From: Paludibacteraceae bacterium
GTDB lineage: Bacteria; Bacteroidota; Bacteroidia; Bacteroidales; Paludibacteraceae
Assembly (NCBI GenBank): GCA_024405855.1
Contig: JAKSNZ010000017.1
Span: 1 to 32,932 of the forward strand
Reading direction: 5' to 3'
Length of the DNA stretch: 32,932 nucleotides
The position numbers and the translations under genes are program-made. Shown here in pieces: positions 29,349 through 32,932 of the stretch. A model generated the notes under the pieces. The model was given only the letters and a program-made list of their open reading frames with translations. It ran no database searches and was not told where the DNA came from. The stretch's first letter is position 1. Each line of letters opens with the position of its first letter.

Positions 29349-31358
29349 TTAATATAAGTCAAATAGGTTTGAATCTTCGTCACTCTTTTGCAGTTTGGAT
29401 TCTGGAGCAGGGTTTGGAAGAATCTTGTTTAGGTCAATGACCTCATTCCCACGTTTTGCGTTTTTGCGGTCTTTATGTTGTCCATTACTGTCACAGATTA
29501 ACATACGACTTAATAGTGGGTCCAATTCATTTGCATGCTCAGCCATCAGTCTGTCTGTTGTTTTCCAAGCCTTGCTTAATCGGTCTGTAATATGTGTTTC
29601 CAATTTCTTGTTGAATTGTGCCACACGTGCCAGTTGCTCTGCATCGCCGTCTTTACGTTCAGCCAGTGCCATCGGTTGCACATATTTCTCTTCAAGCATA
29701 AATCTATGGCTTCCGTCTTCGCTTACAGCAAGTACCTGTTTTGTATCAGCAGGGTCATATTTTACTATCCATTTTATGTGAGATAGTTGACGGAACTTTA
29801 TGTCAAAACATTCATAGTCTTTCTTCACGCCCTCTATTGTAGGTCTTAAACCGCTTGCTTCAATTGTGTTTTTATATCCTGTCTCGCAACCAAAATTGAG
29901 CAGGTATTGCTCATCGCTCAGTTCAAGTTTGTATTCATCAGACAGGTTGGCGAACATAGCCACATATTGGTCATGCAGACGCTTGCGTTCACTCTCTATT
30001 ATGAACACCAGTTGTGATGCACAACCTTCTCTGTCTGGAAAATTGTGTCTCAAATCATTTAGTGCCTCTGTGTTAGGTTGCTTTTTCTTATTGCTAGTTA
30101 TACCGAAACCGCTCCAGTTTGGCATAAATTGACAATAGCGTGTGTTGATGTCACCAAAGTATGGTTCTATAACTTTTGCCTTGGCATTGTGAACACGTGC
30201 AGGTGTTACTTTATCTCCAATAGCATCATATAAAGGCTTCATTGTCTTCATAGCGTAATGGTCACTTTGGAATTGGTTGGTTCTGTATCGGTGTCCAAAC
30301 AATTCTGCAGTATGGTTTACAGCATTACGTAGTGCTTCTTTTATCAGTGCTGGGTTCTCATGCTCACCGATAGCATAACCTATAGGGTAATTGATGCAGG
30401 TGTCAAGAACCACCACCATTGTAAGCCTGTTGTTGTATGTGGTAACGCTATGTCCGGCTTTGTCTGTCACCACTTGTTGGTAAAGAAGTTCCGCATCCCA
30501 TCCGTCAGCAGTCCAGAATAGAAGAGGTGCTGTAGGTCTGCTCCTTTTGACGGTCATGCTCTTGCCGGAGTTGAACGCTATCATTCCATGTCTACCGGCA
30601 GCCGATTCAAGGTCAAATTTCTCCCGATAGCGTGACACCGTTGCCGCACATATAGGTTTCCATTCCATCTTTGATGCTATGCAGTTGAACAACTCGCTTA
30701 TCTGGGCATCATTGAGATTACGACGGTCTGCGATAAGACGTAACAGTACATCCTCTTTGGTCTCTGTGTCTATTACTGCCGCATGCTTGTTCATAAACCT
30801 GCCGTTTATCAGAGTCTCATATCCTCCCGATATGTATTGACGGAACTTTTCTTGTAATCTTGCCGGATTCTCTGGTAATGTGTTTGGCCATTTGTCGGAT
30901 AATCGTGGCAGAGCCTTTGCTACCTTTGCCCAAAATTCTCCTTTTTTGATGTGTTTGCCGTGTTTGCATCTTTGACTTTGACAACGTTCAAGTATGTTTT
31001 TGCAACAGTTTAGTATGGCGGCATTATTGGAGTATTCCCATTGTTTGTAGTTTGGAAGATGTCTTCCATCCGGCAATGTGTATTGCTCAAAGAATTGTAT
31101 AGCCGTTCCATCAGCCTCTACTGCATCAAGCAGTGGTTTAGCCTCAGTCTGAGCCTTTAAATCCGGATTTCTCCTATAAACCTCCACCTTGTACTTATAA
31201 GGCAGACTTTCTACTGAATATAGAGCTGGAGTTTCAAGACATGCACGGCGTACACGTTCTGCCTTGCCTCTATGTATTAGCAATTTAAGTGTATTGTATG
31301 CTATCAGACCTTGTAAGTCAGATTGAGTGGCACATAATATGTTATTGTAGTATTCCAA
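29349..31358 (-). CDS. MuA-like DDE transposase
   Basis: A 669-aa protein. The catalytic triad is visible as TADGWD (Asp285, like MuA's DG motif), QFQSDHY (Asp366) and KVIEPYFGD (Glu398). A Mu-type C-terminal domain follows, with tail EVIDLNKILPNPAPESK and SDEDSNLFDLY, a probable MuB contact. The N-terminal 250 residues hold winged-helix DNA-binding domains. The start is TTG (14 bp after the previous stop); there is no in-frame ATG before residue 189. Drives transpositional replication and integration. Confidence 0.95.
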   Translation of the reverse strand: MEYYNNILCATQSDLQGLIAYNTLKLLIHRGKAERVRRACLETPALYSVESLPYKYKVEVYRRNPDLKAQTEAKPLLDAVEADGTAIQFFEQYTLPDGRHLPNYKQWEYSNNAAILNCCKNILERCQSQRCKHGKHIKKGEFWAKVAKALPRLSDKWPNTLPENPARLQEKFRQYISGGYETLINGRFMNKHAAVIDTETKEDVLLRLIADRRNLNDAQISELFNCIASKMEWKPICAATVSRYREKFDLESAAGRHGMIAFNSGKSMTVKRSRPTAPLLFWTADGWDAELLYQQVVTDKAGHSVTTYNNRLTMVVVLDTCINYPIGYAIGEHENPALIKEALRNAVNHTAELFGHRYRTNQFQSDHYAMKTMKPLYDAIGDKVTPARVHNAKAKVIEPYFGDINTRYCQFMPNWSGFGITSNKKKQPNTEALNDLRHNFPDREGCASQLVFIIESERKRLHDQYVAMFANLSDEYKLELSDEQYLLNFGCETGYKNTIEASGLRPTIEGVKKDYECFDIKFRQLSHIKWIVKYDPADTKQVLAVSEDGSHRFMLEEKYVQPMALAERKDGDAEQLARVAQFNKKLETHITDRLSKAWKTTDRLMAEHANELDPLLSRMLICDSNGQHKDRKNAKRGNEVIDLNKILPNPAPESKLQKSDEDSNLFDLY

Positions 31359-31372
31359 ACGTAAATATTATT

Positions 31373-31624
31373 TTATGCTCTTGCCAAATCTGTCTTTGCT
31401 AATTCTCTGACTACCTCGCAGCATTGTCTCTCTAGTAGTTTGATGCTGCTTACATTGTTGTCGTTTTGTTCTACCTTTACAATCTCATTAACCAACACCA
31501 ATGCCTTGTGTATTCCGTTGTAAACAACAAGTTTTACTTTGCCGTCAAGCCAACTGATGGTCATTGACTTTTCTGAATGATTGAAGGATGTTTCACCTTG
31601 AAACAGTTTTTCCAAATTTTCCAT
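31373..31624 (-). CDS. Small early protein of unknown function
   Basis: An 83-aa protein between the Ner-like and transposase genes. A beta-rich first half (SMTISWLDGKVKLVVYNGIH) is followed by a helix with KLLERQCCEVVRELAKTDLA. There is no HTH or membrane segment. The position just before the transposase suggests a regulator of transposition, but this is inference. Confidence 0.65.
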   Translation of the reverse strand: MENLEKLFQGETSFNHSEKSMTISWLDGKVKLVVYNGIHKALVLVNEIVKVEQNDNNVSSIKLLERQCCEVVRELAKTDLARA

Positions 31625-31657
31625 AATAATAAGTATTAATTAGTTGATGGTTTATTC

Positions 31658-31834
31658 TCATTCCATATTAAATACTTTACCGCCATACTCAGACTTTGCA
31701 ACTTTTCTAATTCTTTCTGCAATAACAGTGTTTGATTCAAACCTTAGGGCGGCTCGTACTGTTGGATAAGTTACATTTAAAGCCTTCATAAGTTTTGCTC
31801 TTTTACCATGGCTAATATGTATTTCTTTTGTCAT
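31658..31834 (-). CDS. Ner/Cro-like small HTH protein
   Basis: A 58-aa protein, first gene of the early operon. GKRAKLMKALNVTYPTVRAA carries an HTH ('l.v.ypTVr.Al') and the C-terminus ERIRKVAKSEYGGKVF is basic. Small proteins of this form stand ahead of transposase genes in Bacteroidales elements. Opposite the repressor-like gene it is in the position of Mu Ner, which turns down early transcription. Confidence 0.7.
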   Translation of the reverse strand: MTKEIHISHGKRAKLMKALNVTYPTVRAALRFESNTVIAERIRKVAKSEYGGKVFNME

Positions 31835-31862
31835 ATCAGGTTTTTTGCTTATCTTTACGGCA

Positions 31863-31891
31863 CTTTCAAATTGAAAGACACTGCAAAGATA
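31863..31891. promoter_or_regulatory. Early promoter and operator between repressor and Ner-like genes
   Basis: CTTTCAA-A-TTGAAAG (31863-31877) is a 15-bp palindrome; TATCTTTG on the minus strand (31891-31884) is a TAnnTTTG box for the early operon. The palindrome covers the predicted early start site and would also cover a weak -33 TTG of the repressor gene, so one protein could regulate both directions. Confidence 0.55.
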
Positions 31892-31919
31892 AGACTAAAT
31901 TTTGACTTATAAAAATTTT

Positions 31920-32270
31920 ATGGACAAAAATTTGACTATTAAAGAAAGAATTTTGCTTTTTGCTGAAAGTCAGCATATAAAAAAGGAATGTTTATATCAA
32001 CAAATAGGAGTTGCGGCATCTAATTTTAAGGGTATCGGATTAAAGAGCGAAATAGGAGGCTCTTTAATAGTCAAATTTTTGACACAATTTCCTAATGTTA
32101 ACTCAGATTGGTTATTGACAGGTAATGGGGAAATGCTCAAAACTTGCGATGTTCAAAATAGGATTCTGCCAGAATCTTGCTCCGACTGTTTATTGCTAAA
32201 ATCAAAAGATGAAACCATTGCTGCGTTGCAAAATCATATTAAATCATTGCAGTCTCAAACACCATTATAA
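31920..32270 (+). CDS. Repressor-like HTH protein
   Basis: A 116-aa protein, started at ATG 31920; a TTG in frame at 31902 lies within the likely promoter. Residues 8-60 are an XRE-type HTH (IKERILLFAESQHIKKECLY, QQIGVAASNFK), then the characteristic FPNVNSDWLLTGNGEML 'W-L-L-T-G' of Bacteroidales phage repressors. A C-terminal helix (ETIAALQNHIKSLQSQ) could be a dimerisation coiled coil. Divergent to the early genes; probably maintains lysogeny. No protease-type C-domain is present. Confidence 0.85.
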   Translation: MDKNLTIKERILLFAESQHIKKECLYQQIGVAASNFKGIGLKSEIGGSLIVKFLTQFPNVNSDWLLTGNGEMLKTCDVQNRILPESCSDCLLLKSKDETIAALQNHIKSLQSQTPL

Positions 32271-32452
32271 GTAGGTGCTCATACCCTTGTTTTTCAATAT
32301 ATTTGGGTTATATAGTGCAGTATCAGCATTTTAAATGATATTTACAAACGAAAAACAGTGTACAAAAGGGGTATTGTATTTGTAATATTAGTGTAGTTTT
32401 GTTCTTCTTTATGTCATTATGAGGTAGTTTATTCGTTGTTTTTTTGCTGAAT

Positions 32453-32489
32453 TTTGTAACCCCATTTGTAACCCCATTTGTAACCCCAA
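32453..32489 (+). repeat. Triple 12-bp direct repeat (TTTGTAACCCCA)
   Basis: Three perfect tandem units separated by 12 bp starts, just over one helical turn each. Such arrays bind proteins cooperatively; candidates are the repressor, the transposase or a host factor. It lies 180 bp beyond the repressor gene. Confidence 0.8.
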
Positions 32490-32672
32490 CTTAAATTTCC
32501 TGCAAAAATCAGTCAGAACATGCTGCTTAAAAATAGGTCTGTTCTGTGACAGTACGGAGTAGCCTTTTTATTACATGCGTTGTATATGTGTCTCTCTGAT
32601 GGCGAGGCTATATCCCTTTAAATAGCGTTTTAAATGCTTTCTAATGGCTTTATAATGTGATGTGCCAAGCGT

Positions 32673-32756
32673 ATGCCAACCTAATGTCAAGCCAATGCAC
32701 AAAACAAAAGCATTAGACCAGCAAAAATGCCAACCTAATGCCAAGTAAATGCACAA
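32673..32756 (+). repeat. Two copies of a 30-bp repeat (32673-32702, 32727-32756)
   Basis: ATGCCAACCTAATGYCAAG... and ...AATGCACAA are shared, with 3 mismatches in 30 bp and a 54-bp offset (about five helical turns). They lie just inside the terminal AAACCAAATGTG-type site, so they may be part of the transposase-binding array. Confidence 0.8.
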
Positions 32757-32761
32757 TTTTG

Positions 32762-32773
32762 CACATTTGGTTT
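32762..32773 (-). repeat. Transposase-binding-like site, inverted copy
   Basis: CACATTTGGTTT is the exact reverse complement of the left-end 12-mer AAACCAAATGTG (67-78, 90-101). Inverted orientation relative to the left copies is what is expected of the two ends of a Mu-like element. Confidence 0.6.
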
Positions 32774-32849
32774 GTCAATTATCTAACCGCCTCAAACCCA
32801 CATAACAAACACAAATTCAACTAATTATTCAACTTTATTCCCTATATAT

Positions 32850-32869
32850 AAATTTTACATTTAGTTTTT
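32850..32869 (-). repeat. Degenerate transposase-site-like copy, outermost right
   Basis: The minus strand reads AAAAACTAAATGTAAAATTT, close to AAAAACCAAATGTGAAATTT at the left end (2 differences in 20). It is nearest to the right edge and in the inverted orientation, so it may be the terminal transposase site. Confidence 0.5.
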
Positions 32870-32932
32870 ACCCCCATATTATGAAAACAAAAAATTTATT
32901 AAAAAGTTTAAAACGCAGGCTTAGCTAGATGC

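Larger units (their letters stand above)
32271..32932. other. Noncoding, repeat-rich right terminus
   Basis: This holds no convincing gene. It contains three tandem TTTGTAACCCCA units, a 30-bp repeat in two copies, transposase-site-like inverted copies, and A/T-rich DNA. From about 32880 (ATGAAAACAAAAAATT...) the sequence may already be host: ATGAAA opens a 15-codon frame to TAG. Mu carries its repressor near this end, so this would be the 'left' terminus in Mu terms. Confidence 0.6.

Noticed and set aside
31902..31919. TTG start of the repressor at 31902
   Set aside because: It falls inside the likely promoter; the ATG at 31920 gives the usual repressor N-terminus.
32571..32756. 61-aa minus-strand ORF in the right terminus
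   Set aside because: It covers the 30-bp repeats and has no recognisable motif; codon content follows the repeats (GWH repeated). I treat the region as noncoding.
1..32893. Direct repeat AAAACAAAAA at 1-10 and 32884-32893 as target-site duplication
   Set aside because: The sequence is low complexity and longer than the usual 5-bp Mu duplication; chance is likely in such A-rich DNA.

Overview
The window looks like an essentially complete Mu-like (transposable, contractile-tailed) temperate phage or prophage of a Bacteroidales host. Host evidence: gene families typical of Bacteroidales phages (DUF4494, DUF6046-like, a BACON domain, a TTG-started MuA-type transposase), about 40% GC by eye, and promoters fitting the Bacteroidales pattern TTG-N19/20-TAnnTTTG rather than the E. 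coli -35/-10. Phage evidence: a MuA-like DDE transposase beside a MuB-like ATPase, GemA- and DUF3164-like proteins, and head/tail genes resembling Mu gp29, F, G, gp36, sheath, tube, gp44-gp48. A 12-bp site (AAACCAAATGTG) occurs twice at the left edge and inverted at the right edge, as expected of transposase-binding ends.

Layout (mirror image of Mu). Right end, 31.9-32.9 kb: repressor-like gene on the plus strand and a 600-bp repeat-rich terminus. Minus strand, 31.8 down to 25.0 kb: early operon (Ner/Cro-like 58-aa protein, transposase, MuB-like ATPase, RecA-like ATPase, GemA-like, DUF3164, zinc-ribbon protein, HAD phosphatase-like, small HTH, ASCH-like, DUF4494) ending at a hairpin terminator. 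At 24.7-23.5 kb there is an autonomous minus-strand cassette: small acidic protein, SecB-like chaperone, ADP-ribosyltransferase-like protein, resembling a toxin-antitoxin-chaperone (CmdTAC-type) module. Plus strand, 17.1-23.45 kb: packaging/head operon (small and large terminase, gp36-like, portal, MuF-like protein with a toxin-like tail, gpG-like, tail-terminator-like). Minus strand, 16.9 down to 0.2 kb: protease/scaffold, major capsid fused to BACON, sheath, tube, tail chaperones, tape measure, hub, spike, gp25-like wedge, a lysis cassette (amidase, holin-like, unimolecular-spanin-like), baseplate proteins and two fibres. Two plus-strand morons (8.3 kb and 12.0 kb) with their own promoters sit inside this tail operon.

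How it works together: the two structural operons diverge from one 130-bp region (16.94-17.05 kb) holding two promoters and two palindromic operators in exact two-fold symmetry, which suggests that one activator switches on head and tail genes together. The most unusual items are a choloylglycine-hydrolase-like (Ntn) domain inside the long tail fibre, the SecB/ART-like cassette, the symmetric late promoter, a candidate -1 frameshift joining portal to MuF protein, and the capsid-BACON fusion. No tRNA, CRISPR array or reverse transcriptase (DGR) was seen.
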